Assembly: GCA_945901565.1 (NCBI GenBank)
Contig: CAMDLG010000003.1
Location: forward strand, 1-45,592
DNA: 45,592 nucleotides
Origin: Bifidobacterium breve
GTDB lineage: Bacteria > Actinomycetota > Thermoleophilia > Solirubrobacterales > Solirubrobacteraceae
Direction: 5' to 3'
The translations under genes were made by a program, and so were the position numbers. Below the pieces are notes generated by a model. It saw only the letters and a program-made list of their open reading frames with translations, made no database searches and was not told where the DNA came from. Of this stretch, positions 26,935 to 36,379 are shown in pieces; position 1 is the stretch's first letter; every line of letters starts with the position of its first letter.

Positions 26935-28026
26935 CTACTTGAGGAACGACGGAATGTCGAGATCGTCATCACTGATCTTTAGGTCGGCCGGCAGCGCGCG
27001 CGGAGAGCGATCGCGCTTGGCTGGGCGCTCGCCTGCGTCGGCGCGAGCACTGCGCGCCCGACCACGGACTGCCGACTGGTCGAAACCGGTCGCGATGACG
27101 GTTACACGAACCTCGTCGCCGAGCGATTCGTCAAGTACCGCGCCAAAGATAATGTTGGCGTCCTTGTCCGCCGCTGCGTGGACCACCTCAGCGGCATCAT
27201 TAACCTCGAACAGGCCGAGCTCGTTGCCGCCTGTGATGTTCAGCAGGATGCCTGTCGCGCCCTCGATCGTGTCCTCCAGTAGGGGACTGGCAATAGCCGA
27301 CTGCGCGGCTTCAACAGCTCGAGACTCGCCCGACGATGCGCCGATCCCCATCATCGCTGAACCTGCGTCTGACATCACCGTGCGTACGTCGGCAAAGTCG
27401 AGGTTGATCAGGCCGGGGATCGTGATCAGATCTGTGATGCCCTGTACGCCTTGACGCAGGACGTTGTCAGCCTCACGGAAAGCCTCGAGGACGGTCGTGC
27501 GCTTCTCGACAGTTGCAAGCAAGCGCTCGTTAGGGATCACAATCAGCGTGTCCACAACTTCGCGCAGCCTCGCGATGCCCTCATCGGCAGCCTTCATCCT
27601 CTGGGCGCCCTCGAACTCAAACGGCCTAGTCACTACGCCGACGGTTAGCGCTCCGATCTCACTCTTTGCGATCTCGGCGATGACTGGAGCCGCGCCGGTT
27701 CCCGTACCGCCGCCCTCGCCAGCCGTAACGAAGACCATGTCGGCGCCTTTCAGCGCTTCCTTGATGTCGTCGCGAGACTCAGCGGCGGCTCCGAAGCCAA
27801 CCTGTGGATCTGCGCCGGCGCCGAGCCCACGCGTCAACTCATGGCCGATGTTGAGCTTAATGTCGGCGTCGCAGACATCGAGAGCCTGGGCGTCGGTGTT
27901 CGTTGCGATGAACTCAACGCCCCGTAGCCCGGCGTCAACCATCCGGTTCACGGCATTAGTTCCACCGCCGCCTACTCCGACGACTTTAATTACTGCGAGA
28001 TAGCTTCCGCTCTGATGATCAACCAT
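26935..28026 (-). CDS. ftsZ: cell division protein FtsZ
   Basis: [41 protein letters not shown]-terminal [12 protein letters not shown] 28026 preferred over TTG 28074. Confidence 0.98.
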   Translation of the reverse strand: MVDHQSGSYLAVIKVVGVGGGGTNAVNRMVDAGLRGVEFIATNTDAQALDVCDADIKLNIGHELTRGLGAGADPQVGFGAAAESRDDIKEALKGADMVFVTAGEGGGTGTGAAPVIAEIAKSEIGALTVGVVTRPFEFEGAQRMKAADEGIARLREVVDTLIVIPNERLLATVEKRTTVLEAFREADNVLRQGVQGITDLITIPGLINLDFADVRTVMSDAGSAMMGIGASSGESRAVEAAQSAIASPLLEDTIEGATGILLNITGGNELGLFEVNDAAEVVHAAADKDANIIFGAVLDESLGDEVRVTVIATGFDQSAVRGRARSARADAGERPAKRDRSPRALPADLKISDDDLDIPSFLK

Positions 28027-28089
28027 GAGATCGTGTCCGACCCTCGATTTATTTGGTAGTTGTTTCGGCGTCAATTACTGCCGACGAAC

Positions 28090-28103
28090 GCCACCACGGT
28101 GGC
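28090..28103. repeat. inverted repeat GCCACC-AC-GGTGGC in ftsQ-ftsZ spacer
   Basis: perfect 6-bp arms read directly. Confidence 0.6.
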
Positions 28104-28164
28104 ACTGAAAACTGCGCTTGTCAACGTTAGTCTAGAGAAGCAAGGCTAGTTGCACCAGTAAAGC

Positions 28165-28181
28165 CTCAATCCAGGGTTGAG
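28165..28181. repeat. near-perfect 17-bp palindrome CTCAATCCAGGGTTGAG in ftsQ-ftsZ spacer
   Basis: one mismatched pair in 8; read directly. Confidence 0.6.
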
Positions 28182-28203
28182 ACTTATGCCCCGTAGAACC
28201 CTT

Positions 28204-28213
28204 ACCTTAAGGT
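28204..28213. repeat. perfect 10-bp palindrome ACCTTAAGGT in ftsQ-ftsZ spacer
   Basis: read directly. Confidence 0.6.
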
Positions 28214-28225
28214 TTAGAGTCGGCT

Positions 28226-29134
28226 TTATGGGCTAGCGCCCTCGTCCTGCGTCGGCGCAACGTTAGTTGCGTCAGCAGCGGCTGTGATCTGGCCAGAAGC
28301 TGGACGTTCGGGTATCGAGAGATCTATGTATCCGGCTCCGGCGGCCTGCGGATCGCGCAGAACGCGGTTCGCGGCAACCCACTTTGCACGCAGTCGCTGC
28401 GCGTCGCCAAAGCGCAGCTGGGGTCCTGAGCGCAGAGAGACGGTCAGACCATCGGCCGATGCCACAACTTGCGTTATGTCACTGCGCAGTCTTGCCGGAG
28501 CGAGCGATAGCAACCGAACCTCGCTCGCAGCCGTGCGGTCGGCAACTCGGCTGCCGGTACTTACTCGAGACACCTCAATCAGAGGAAGGCCAGCGACGGG
28601 AACGCCGCGCAAGATCATTCCGTCGCCCGCAACAGCAACGCTCTCACCGGCCGTCACTAGAGCGCCCACAGCGGTGCGCTCGTGGACGACAATCGACATC
28701 TTGTGAGGGAACTTGGTGGTTACCGTCAGGCTCTTAACCAGCGGGAAACGAGCAGCCGTCTGATCGAGCGCAGCGCGATCGACGTTGAGCGTCGTCATTT
28801 GGCCAGCCTCACTGGTTAACGCAGAGCGGACGGCCGGTGCTGACAATCCCGTTGCACCGGTGACACTGATCTGGTCGACCCTGACGAGCGACGAATCACG
28901 CAGCCAGAGCCAGCCAGCGGCGAGGGCAGCGACAACGACAAGCAGCAAAACTACGAGAGACAGCGATGGCCTGCGAAGCCGTGGCAGTCGAACTACCCGC
29001 GGAAAGTTAGGTAACGAGATTGGCCGGGCGGGCATCAGGGCTTCCTTCGCTTCCCGCGGCTGCTCTCCTTCAATCTGAGGTGAATTGCTAAACCGCGAGA
29101 TCCTCGCCAACTGAGCGGACGTCACCCGCGCCAA
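28226..29134 (-). CDS. ftsQ: cell division protein FtsQ (POTRA domain)
   Basis: 302 aa; TM SLVVLLLVVVAALAAGWLWL then LVRVDQISVTGATGLSAPAVRSAL...FPLVKSLTVTTKFPHKMSIVVHERTAVGAL; alternative start at 29035. Confidence 0.9.
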   Translation of the reverse strand: MARVTSAQLARISRFSNSPQIEGEQPREAKEALMPARPISLPNFPRVVRLPRLRRPSLSLVVLLLVVVAALAAGWLWLRDSSLVRVDQISVTGATGLSAPAVRSALTSEAGQMTTLNVDRAALDQTAARFPLVKSLTVTTKFPHKMSIVVHERTAVGALVTAGESVAVAGDGMILRGVPVAGLPLIEVSRVSTGSRVADRTAASEVRLLSLAPARLRSDITQVVASADGLTVSLRSGPQLRFGDAQRLRAKWVAANRVLRDPQAAGAGYIDLSIPERPASGQITAAADATNVAPTQDEGASP

Positions 29135-30419
29135 GCACCAAGCAGATGTCGCCAGGAATCAACCGGCTCGAGAGCAGCTCGCGCGCGTCCGTCAACGTGG
29201 GAGCCCAGCAGACCTCACGCCCGTCGCCGGCGTCGGCCGCGGCGGCGGCGATCAGATGCCCGTCGACCCCGGGAAAGTCTTCGGCCCGTTCGCGTGAGGC
29301 GTAGACGTCGCTTACGACAACGACGTCAGCTTCGGCGAGTGCCGCTCCGAATTCGCTGGCTAGGCGCTCAGTGCGCGAGAAGAGATGTGGCTGAAAGAGT
29401 GCTACTAAGCGCTTGGGGGCGAGTGTTCGCGCCGCTGCGATCGTCGCTGCGACCTCGGTTGGGTGGTGGGCGTAGTCATCGATGATCAGCGCTCCCTGCT
29501 CGGAGTAGCCGAGCCGCTCAAATCGTCGACCCGATCCAGCGAAGCTGCCAACTGCAGCAGCCGCATCGGCCGCATCGACACCGGCGAGCAGCGCCACTTC
29601 CAGCGCCGCTACCGCATTGGCCGCGTTGTGTGCCCCCGGTAGCGTCAACGACACCTGCTGCCCTTGCCAGACGAATCGTGAGCCATCGGCGTCCAAGCTG
29701 AGCTCATCGACGTTGAAGGCGACAACTGGACCGTCGCCGCGAAGTTCGAGGATTTCAGGACGATCCGGCAGGACAGCGCAGACAGGTTCCGCCAGGAAGC
29801 TGCGGAAAACCTCACGTAGCTCGGCTAGAGATCCGTAGTTGGCGTGATGGTCGAGTTCAACGTTCGTCACGATCGCCAGCTCGGCTTCCAACGACAGCAA
29901 TGAGCGGTCCGACTCGTCGGCCTCGACAATCAACCATTCGCCGCTACCCCAGTCGGCGTTGCGGCCGCTGCTGCGTAGCTGGCCGCCGATTAGATAGCCG
30001 GGGTCATGGCCGGTCTCGATCAGGATGTGGGCGACAATGCTTGAGGTTGTCGTCTTACCGTGCGCGCCGCCGACGGCAATCGTGCGCCTCAGCGAGGTCA
30101 GCTCAGCCAGCAGTTCGGCGCGCTCCATCATCCTTAGGCCACGCTTTCGCGCCTCCTCAAGCTCAGGGTTGGCGTCCGGAATCGCAGATGAGCGCACAAG
30201 CTCGAGGTCGTCTGCATCTGGCAGCCGTGAGGCGTCGTGACCTGCATAAGCGTCGATGCCTGCGCCGCGCAGCGCCTCTAGGGCCGCGGACTCGACCTCA
30301 TCGCTGCCGCTTACCGTCGCCCCGAGCTGCGCCGCCACCGTGGCCCAGCCACTCATCCCGGCGCCGCCGACTCCAACGAAGTGCAGTTTGCGGCCGCTCC
30401 AATCGGCGTCGGGGCTCAT
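29088..30419 (-). CDS. murC: UDP-N-acetylmuramate--L-alanine ligase
   Basis: 443 aa; HFVGVGGAGMSG, AVGGAHGKTTTSS, IVTNVELDHHANYGS, IIDDYAHHPTEVAATI. Confidence 0.97.
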   Translation of the reverse strand: MSPDADWSGRKLHFVGVGGAGMSGWATVAAQLGATVSGSDEVESAALEALRGAGIDAYAGHDASRLPDADDLELVRSSAIPDANPELEEARKRGLRMMERAELLAELTSLRRTIAVGGAHGKTTTSSIVAHILIETGHDPGYLIGGQLRSSGRNADWGSGEWLIVEADESDRSLLSLEAELAIVTNVELDHHANYGSLAELREVFRSFLAEPVCAVLPDRPEILELRGDGPVVAFNVDELSLDADGSRFVWQGQQVSLTLPGAHNAANAVAALEVALLAGVDAADAAAAVGSFAGSGRRFERLGYSEQGALIIDDYAHHPTEVAATIAAARTLAPKRLVALFQPHLFSRTERLASEFGAALAEADVVVVSDVYASRERAEDFPGVDGHLIAAAAADAGDGREVCWAPTLTDARELLSSRLIPGDICLVLGAGDVRSVGEDLAV

Positions 30420-31477
30420 CGCCGACCGCCGGCGGTGCGGAGTTCGTCGGCCACATCAGCGGTTGCGTCAGGACGCGCGATTGAAAGCGATGCGCTGGCC
30501 ATCGCCGCAAGAGCGCCGCGGTCGGCGAAGAGCCGTGCAACCTCAGTGCTGAGGCGCTGCGCGGTCAAGTCGCGGTCTGCAATCACGATCGCTGCCCCAG
30601 CGTCGGCCATCCAGCGCGCGTTGCCTGCTTGGTGGTCGCCTGCCGCGGCAGGGAAGGGCACGAGGATCGCTGGCCTGCCAGCTGCGGCAATCTCGGAGAC
30701 CGAACCACCGGAGCGCGAAACCACGATGTCGGCAGCCAAGACCGCCTCAGCGAACGAATCGAGATAACCAAATAGCTGGTAACCGTCGCTACGCGGGATC
30801 TGCTCCAGCTCCCCTAGATGACTTGCCCCAGCCGCGTGGATCACTTTGATCTCACTCTGCGAACCGAATGCCGCGATCGCGGCTCTGTTGATCGAGTCGG
30901 CTCCTAAAGAGCCACCAACGACAACAATCACTTGGTCATCGGCCGTCAGCGCAAATAGTTCGCGAGCTGCTCCGCGGTCTTCTGCGGCAGGCGGGATTGG
31001 TCTACCGGTCAGCAGATACCGATCACCGGTGCGACCAGCCAGAGGAAACGCAAGGCAGACCCGCTTCGCCCACGGCGCCAGCAGTCGATTCGTCAAGCCG
31101 AAGTGAGAATCCGCCTCGGTGATCACGAGAGGGACGCGCCTTAGAACTGCTGCCACCCCGACCGGGCCGGCAACGTAGCCACCACCGCCCAGCACTGCTG
31201 CAGGCTTCAGCTTTCCGATTATCTTCCAAGCCTGAACCACGGCAACGGCGGCCTTTGCCGCCGCACGTAGAGCGCTCAATAGGTTTTGGCGATCGATCCC
31301 TTCGAGGTCGAGCTGGTGAAATTCATACCCCGCGCGGGGCACCAGATTCGACTCGGCCCGACCGCCACCAACAAAGACGACCTCTGCGCCGTCAGTGCGC
31401 AGCGCGTCGGCGACCGCGAGCGCTGGCACTACGTGGCCGGCGGTCCCGCCGGCTGCGATCAGATAGGTCGTCTGCAT
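30416..31477 (-). CDS. murG: UDP-GlcNAc:undecaprenyl-PP-MurNAc-pentapeptide GlcNAc transferase
   Basis: 353 aa; LIAAGGTAGHVVPALAVADAL, SRSGGSVSEIAAAGRPAILVPFPAAAGDHQAGNA. Confidence 0.97.
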   Translation of the reverse strand: MQTTYLIAAGGTAGHVVPALAVADALRTDGAEVVFVGGGRAESNLVPRAGYEFHQLDLEGIDRQNLLSALRAAAKAAVAVVQAWKIIGKLKPAAVLGGGGYVAGPVGVAAVLRRVPLVITEADSHFGLTNRLLAPWAKRVCLAFPLAGRTGDRYLLTGRPIPPAAEDRGAARELFALTADDQVIVVVGGSLGADSINRAAIAAFGSQSEIKVIHAAGASHLGELEQIPRSDGYQLFGYLDSFAEAVLAADIVVSRSGGSVSEIAAAGRPAILVPFPAAAGDHQAGNARWMADAGAAIVIADRDLTAQRLSTEVARLFADRGALAAMASASLSIARPDATADVADELRTAGGRR

Positions 31478-32675
31478 AGTCGTCCTCAGATCGTCGCGTA
31501 TTAGGCTCGTCGGCGGCTGACCGCTCTCTCAATGACCCACCTCGGGCAATGTTGAGCAGTAAGCCCACCGCGATCAAGAGTGTCAAGAGACTGGTAGAGC
31601 CATACGAAAGAAATGGCAACGGAACCCCGGTCAATGGCGCAATCCCGAGGACTGCGAAGAGGTTCAAGAGCGCCTGGCAGAGAATCAGCGACGTTAGCCC
31701 GGCGGCGAGCAGCTTCGCGTAACGGCCGCTGGCCGATCGCGCAATCTGCAGACCTGCCCAAGCGACAAGGCTGTAGAGGACGAGTAGAGCCAGCAGGCCG
31801 ATGATTCCGAGTTCCTCGCCGATGATCGCCAAGATGAAGTCGGTGTGCGCCTCAGGGAGGTAGAAGATCTTCTGCACCGACTGCCCGAGGCCACGGCCGA
31901 AGAGACCGCCAGACCCAATAGCGATTTGTCCCTGCACGGCTTGGAAGCCCGTGCTGGCCGCATCGTTCCACGGGTCGATGAACGAGGTTAAGCGCGCGCG
32001 CCTGTAGGGAGCGCTGAGCGAGAAGAGGAGTGCTACGGTTGCGCCTGCACCGGCGTAACTCAGAAGCCAGCGCATCGGTAAACCGCTGGCGACAAGCATC
32101 GCGCCGCAGGTTGCGGCTACGACCAGCGCCGTTCCGAGGTCGGGCTGCGTTGCGACGAGCACCATCGCCGCGCCTACGATCAGCGCGAGCGGCATCAGCT
32201 CAGCTGAGCGCTTGAACCCCCTGGGGTTATCGGCAAGAAACTTGGCGGTGTAAAGCACCAGCGACAGCTTTGCCAGCTCGCTCGGCTGAAACCGAAATTC
32301 GCCGGATCCGATCCAGCGGCGCGCGCCGTTTACCGACACACCGATTCCCGGGATCTTCACTGCGACGAGGAGCACGAGCGCGACTGCGAGCAGCGGCCCT
32401 GTGAGTCGAACGATCCGCGCCAACGGGAAGCGGATAGCGACGTTCAGGAGCAGGAACCCAATCGCGGCGAAGATCACGTACTTGATCAGGTAGCTGCTGC
32501 CGCTACCGCTGCCTTCGACGACCGAGCTGGCTGATGAAGCGCTGTAAACCATCACGGCGCCGAACGCGACGAGGCAGAAGATCGCAGTGAGCAGAACATC
32601 CTCGGCCGTACTGCGTGTGCGCGAGCGTTCGCGGGCTACGGGTGGGGTCTGCGCAGCGGCGTCAGCACGAGCCAT
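31392..32675 (-). CDS. ftsW: SEDS peptidoglycan polymerase FtsW
   Basis: 427 aa; YSASSASSVVEG, GSGEFRFQPSELAKLSLVLYTAKFL, EAHTDFILAIIGEELGIIG, GVPLPFLSYGSTSLLTLLIAVGLLLNI. Confidence 0.96.
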   Translation of the reverse strand: MARADAAAQTPPVARERSRTRSTAEDVLLTAIFCLVAFGAVMVYSASSASSVVEGSGSGSSYLIKYVIFAAIGFLLLNVAIRFPLARIVRLTGPLLAVALVLLVAVKIPGIGVSVNGARRWIGSGEFRFQPSELAKLSLVLYTAKFLADNPRGFKRSAELMPLALIVGAAMVLVATQPDLGTALVVAATCGAMLVASGLPMRWLLSYAGAGATVALLFSLSAPYRRARLTSFIDPWNDAASTGFQAVQGQIAIGSGGLFGRGLGQSVQKIFYLPEAHTDFILAIIGEELGIIGLLALLVLYSLVAWAGLQIARSASGRYAKLLAAGLTSLILCQALLNLFAVLGIAPLTGVPLPFLSYGSTSLLTLLIAVGLLLNIARGGSLRERSAADEPNTRRSEDDYADDLSDRSRRDRRPRSASARGRRRAAH

Positions 32676-32720
32676 TGAAACAGCAGTTCGCGGTCGCAGC
32701 GCGAACTCCTTTAAGAGAAT

Positions 32721-34070
32721 TTATCGGCCAGAAAAGCCTGATAAGTGCTGAACAATCAGGCGAAATTGGTCACCGCGCTGTTCGTAGCCTTCGACGAACT
32801 GATCGAAGCTCGCACAGGCTGGAGAAAGCAGCACCACGTCGCCCTCTTCGGCGCCCATCTGGGCGGCATCTATTGCGCCGTTTAGGTCACCGCAGCGCAG
32901 GTATTCAACCTTGCCCTCGAACGCTGCCGCAATCAGCTCGGCGTCCTCACCGATCAGGTAGGCCGTTCGCACGCGCAGGGCAGCGACATCTGCCAGCGCT
33001 CCGAAGTGCTGCGCCTTTGCCTGTCCACCGGCAATCAGATGAAGTGGCTGGTCAAAGGCCTCTAAGGCTGCGATCGCGGCGGCCACGTTGGTCGCCTTAG
33101 AGTCGTTCACCCAAAGGACATCTGCCGCGCTGCCAATCTCCTCTAAGCGATGAGCGACGCCTGCGAAACTCCTCAGCGCCTCGACGACGGCTTCAGCGTC
33201 GATCCCCATGCTCAACGCAGCGGCGGCGGCGCAGAGTGCGTTCTGGAGGTTGTGCGCGCCGCGCAGCGCGATCTCATCGCTCCCTAAAAGCCGTTCGCCT
33301 CGCCAGTAGATCTGATCTCCCTGCAAGGCAATGTCAGCGTCGCCCTCTCCGATCAGTACGCGCCGCGCGTTACCCGAGGCGAGGGCAAGGAGGTCGGCGT
33401 TAGCGACCGCCACATCGGCGGCGCTCTGGAATGCAAAAAGCCGCAGCTTCGCCTCCTGATAGGCCTGGAAATCGCCATGCCTATCTATGTGATCGGGCGA
33501 AACGTTGAGCAGCACCGCGCAGTCGGGTGCAAACGCAACCGAATCCGCAAGCTGAAATGAGCTCGCCTCGCAGATCACCGTCGTATCCGCAGAGAGATCC
33601 CCGACCAGCGAGCTGACCGCCGTGCCGACGTTGCCGGCCACTACTACAGGCTGGTCCCCGGCGCGCCACATTTCAGCTAGTAATTCCACGGTCGTCGTCT
33701 TGCCATTCGTACCGGTAACCGCGACGAAGCGGCAGTCGAGCATCCTCCAGCCAAGCTCCAACTCACCGTAGATCGGGATCGCCGCGGCTCGCGCCGCTAC
33801 TAGCACCGGGGCCTCGTCGGGCACTCCCGGGCTCCGTACTACGGCCCGAACCCGTTCGAGCTGTTCAAGCCCGTCCGAGCCGGTCACAATTTCGATTCCT
33901 TCGCGGCGCAATGCCTCGGCCTCCGGCGGCTCAGCAAGGTCAACGCCGATCACCGGCTCGCCTCGTTTCCATAGCGCCCTTGCGCAGGCCGCGCCAGATC
34001 GCTCCAGACCGACGACCAGCCATGGGCCTGGCGGGATAGGGGGTCTGCGCTGGCCGGTCATTGCGCCCAC
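32721..34070 (-). CDS. murD: UDP-N-acetylmuramoylalanine--D-glutamate ligase
   Basis: 449 aa; VAVTGTNGKTTTVELLAEM, NVSPDHIDRHGDFQAYQEAKLRLF, VNDSKATNVAAAIAAL, VVLLSPACASFDQFVEGYEQRGDQF. Confidence 0.97.
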   Translation of the reverse strand: MGAMTGQRRPPIPPGPWLVVGLERSGAACARALWKRGEPVIGVDLAEPPEAEALRREGIEIVTGSDGLEQLERVRAVVRSPGVPDEAPVLVAARAAAIPIYGELELGWRMLDCRFVAVTGTNGKTTTVELLAEMWRAGDQPVVVAGNVGTAVSSLVGDLSADTTVICEASSFQLADSVAFAPDCAVLLNVSPDHIDRHGDFQAYQEAKLRLFAFQSAADVAVANADLLALASGNARRVLIGEGDADIALQGDQIYWRGERLLGSDEIALRGAHNLQNALCAAAAALSMGIDAEAVVEALRSFAGVAHRLEEIGSAADVLWVNDSKATNVAAAIAALEAFDQPLHLIAGGQAKAQHFGALADVAALRVRTAYLIGEDAELIAAAFEGKVEYLRCGDLNGAIDAAQMGAEEGDVVLLSPACASFDQFVEGYEQRGDQFRLIVQHLSGFSGR

Positions 34071-34085
34071 GATACGCGTCTGCGG

Positions 34086-35051
34086 CTAAGTGATGTTGGC
34101 CTGATAGAGCGTGAAGCCGATCGCGGCGCAGACAGCAGCGATAATCCAGAAGCGCAAAATGATCTTTGTCTCAGACCAGCCGCGCATCTCGAAGTGATGG
34201 TGAATCGGCGCCATCAGAAAAACGCGGCGCCTGAATTGAAAGGCGAGGACCTGGATGATCACGCTGAGCGCCTCGATCACGAAGATCCCACCAATGAGGA
34301 CCAACAAGAGCATCGTGTCGGTCATCACAGCCATCGCACCGATCGCACCGCCGAGCGCTAGAGAACCGGTGTCGCCCATGAAGATCGTCGCGGGAAAGGC
34401 GTTGAACCAGAGGAAACCCACACAGGCACCAACGATGCATGCGCTGAGCAGCGCGAGATCGCGGTCGCCGGTCGTGATGAAGGTGATTGCGACGTAGGCG
34501 AGCATCACGATCGCCACGCAGCCAGCGGCAAGCCCGTCGAGCCCATCGCTCAAGTTGACGGCGTTGGTGGATCCAGCGATGACGAGGAAGACGGCTACAG
34601 GGAAGAACAACCCTAGATCGACGCTGGCATCAACGAAGCGAAGATGAATAGTCGTCGAGAGCCCTGCCTTATGCGTCGCGAGCCACCAGAGTGCTAGCGA
34701 AATCAGCAGCAGCACCAGCATCTTGATTCGCCCCTGAACGCCGAGCGAGCGGCGTCGCACGATCTTCGAGTAGTCGTCAACGAAACCGAGCAGTCCGCAA
34801 GCCGCAGCGGTCCCAAAGACGAGCATTGTGCGCCAGTCGTAGCCGGTCAGTACGAGGAATGGAATCGCGATCGAGCAGAAGATTAAGAGTCCGCCCATCG
34901 TCGGTGTACCGGCCTTGGAATGGTGTCCAGCCGGGCCGTCGTCGCGGATTTGCTGACCGAACTCGCGTCCGCGCAGGAAGCTGATGAAGCGCGGGGATGC
35001 AAAGACGCAGATCAGGAGCGCGCAGGTGCCGCCGATCAGTACCTCACCCAT
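34086..35051 (-). CDS. mraY: phospho-N-acetylmuramoyl-pentapeptide transferase
   Basis: 321 aa; DDGPAGHHSKAGTPTMGG, GFVDDYSKI, NAVNLSDGLDGLAAG, MAPIHHHFEMRGWSETKI. Confidence 0.98.
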   Translation of the reverse strand: MGEVLIGGTCALLICVFASPRFISFLRGREFGQQIRDDGPAGHHSKAGTPTMGGLLIFCSIAIPFLVLTGYDWRTMLVFGTAAACGLLGFVDDYSKIVRRRSLGVQGRIKMLVLLLISLALWWLATHKAGLSTTIHLRFVDASVDLGLFFPVAVFLVIAGSTNAVNLSDGLDGLAAGCVAIVMLAYVAITFITTGDRDLALLSACIVGACVGFLWFNAFPATIFMGDTGSLALGGAIGAMAVMTDTMLLLVLIGGIFVIEALSVIIQVLAFQFRRRVFLMAPIHHHFEMRGWSETKIILRFWIIAAVCAAIGFTLYQANIT

Positions 35052-36379
35052 TAGGCATCGCCTCCAGCGGCTGCGGGCAGCACTTCGCAGAGCGCCTCGG
35101 CAACGACTTCCAGCCCGACGCCGCGTGACGCCTTGATCAGCACCGTGTCACCGGGTTGAACGATCGAAGCGATCTGGGCCGCCGCCTCTTCGGCGCTGTT
35201 TAGCGCGTAAAGGTTCTCGCCACCAAAGGTCGGGCCGGCGCTGCGCGCTAGCTCACCGATTGTCACGAGGACATCAACCTCTACGTTGCGGACGTGGGCG
35301 CCAAGCTCGGCATGGAATCTCCGTTCGTCTGGACCGAGTTCGCGCATTTCCCCGAGCACAGCGACGCTCCGACCTGAGGCCGACTCGGCAAGATCGTCGA
35401 GGGCCGCTCGCATCGACATCGGATTTGCGTTGTAGCAGTCGTTGATGACGACGACGCCTCCCTCGAGCAGTAAACGCTGCCCTCTTAGCTTCGATAACTC
35501 AACCTCGATGAGACCGGTAGGTTCAACTCCCAGCGCCCGTACCGCCGCTAGCGCGGCCAGCGCGTTGGTTCGCATATGTGCCGACGCAAACGGCAGTTCT
35601 AGATCAGACGGCAGCTCGCTCAGCTCTCCGCCCACCCCAAACCGCACGGTTCGGATGTCGCTGCGGATGTGAGGCTCTAGCTGCGGCTCGTCGGCTGGAA
35701 TGATCGCCACAGCATCGGCCGAGAGCCCTGCGATCAGCTCGGCCTTAGCTTCAGCTACCGCTTCCACGCTACCTAGCAGCTCGAGGTGCACCGGCCCAAC
35801 ATTCGTGATCACGGCGACGTCTGGCTTAGCGATCCGCGTCAGTTCGGCTATCTGTCCTGGGCCGCGCATCGCCATCTCGAGGACGAGTACCTCGGTGCCC
35901 GCCGGCGCGCCGAGGATCGTTAGCGGCAGCCCAATCTCAGTGTTGAAGTTTTCGAAAGTGGCGACCGTTCGTCGAGACGGGGCGAGCATCCCGGCAACGA
36001 TGTCTTTAGTCGACGTCTTGCCGGTCGATCCGGTTATCGCAATCACCGCGCAGCCAAGCTCGGACCTCCAGCGTGAAGCAAGCGATGCGAGGGCTGCCAG
36101 AGGATCGTCTACTTCGATGACAACTCCGCGAGTGGCTTGTCGCAACTGATCCGCGTGCCGCGCATCGACGATCACGCCCCAGGCACCGTTGTCCAGCGCA
36201 CCAGCGGCAAATTCGCCGCCATCAACCTGTTCGCCGAGCAGCCCGACGAAGAGCACTCCGGGGCCAGCTAGTCGCGAATCAACGACAACCGATGAAGGGC
36301 CATCGGCTTCGCCGTCGCCCGCTATGAGTCGCCCCCCTGCCGCCTCGGCGACCTGAGCGCCGTTCCACGTGGAGTTCAT
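35051..36379 (-). CDS. murF: UDP-MurNAc-tripeptide--D-Ala-D-Ala ligase
   Basis: 442 aa; AITGSTGKTSTKDIVAGML, NFNTEIGLPLTIL, VVINDCYNANPMSMRAALD. Confidence 0.96.
   Translation of the reverse strand: MNSTWNGAQVAEAAGGRLIAGDGEADGPSSVVVDSRLAGPGVLFVGLLGEQVDGGEFAAGALDNGAWGVIVDARHADQLRQATRGVVIEVDDPLAALASLASRWRSELGCAVIAITGSTGKTSTKDIVAGMLAPSRRTVATFENFNTEIGLPLTILGAPAGTEVLVLEMAMRGPGQIAELTRIAKPDVAVITNVGPVHLELLGSVEAVAEAKAELIAGLSADAVAIIPADEPQLEPHIRSDIRTVRFGVGGELSELPSDLELPFASAHMRTNALAALAAVRALGVEPTGLIEVELSKLRGQRLLLEGGVVVINDCYNANPMSMRAALDDLAESASGRSVAVLGEMRELGPDERRFHAELGAHVRNVEVDVLVTIGELARSAGPTFGGENLYALNSAEEAAAQIASIVQPGDTVLIKASRGVGLEVVAEALCEVLPAAAGGDA

Noticed and set aside
27464-28003. 179-aa plus-strand ORF
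   Set aside because: Antisense to ftsZ; composition artefact.
28033-28037. WhiA-like GACAC (minus strand) just upstream of ftsZ ATG
   Set aside because: A 5-mer occurs too often by chance; no cluster of copies seen.
28095-28124. TTGACA (28119-28124, minus strand) as ftsZ promoter -35
   Set aside because: The hexamer at 17-nt spacing is CACCGT, a poor -10; not claimed as a promoter.
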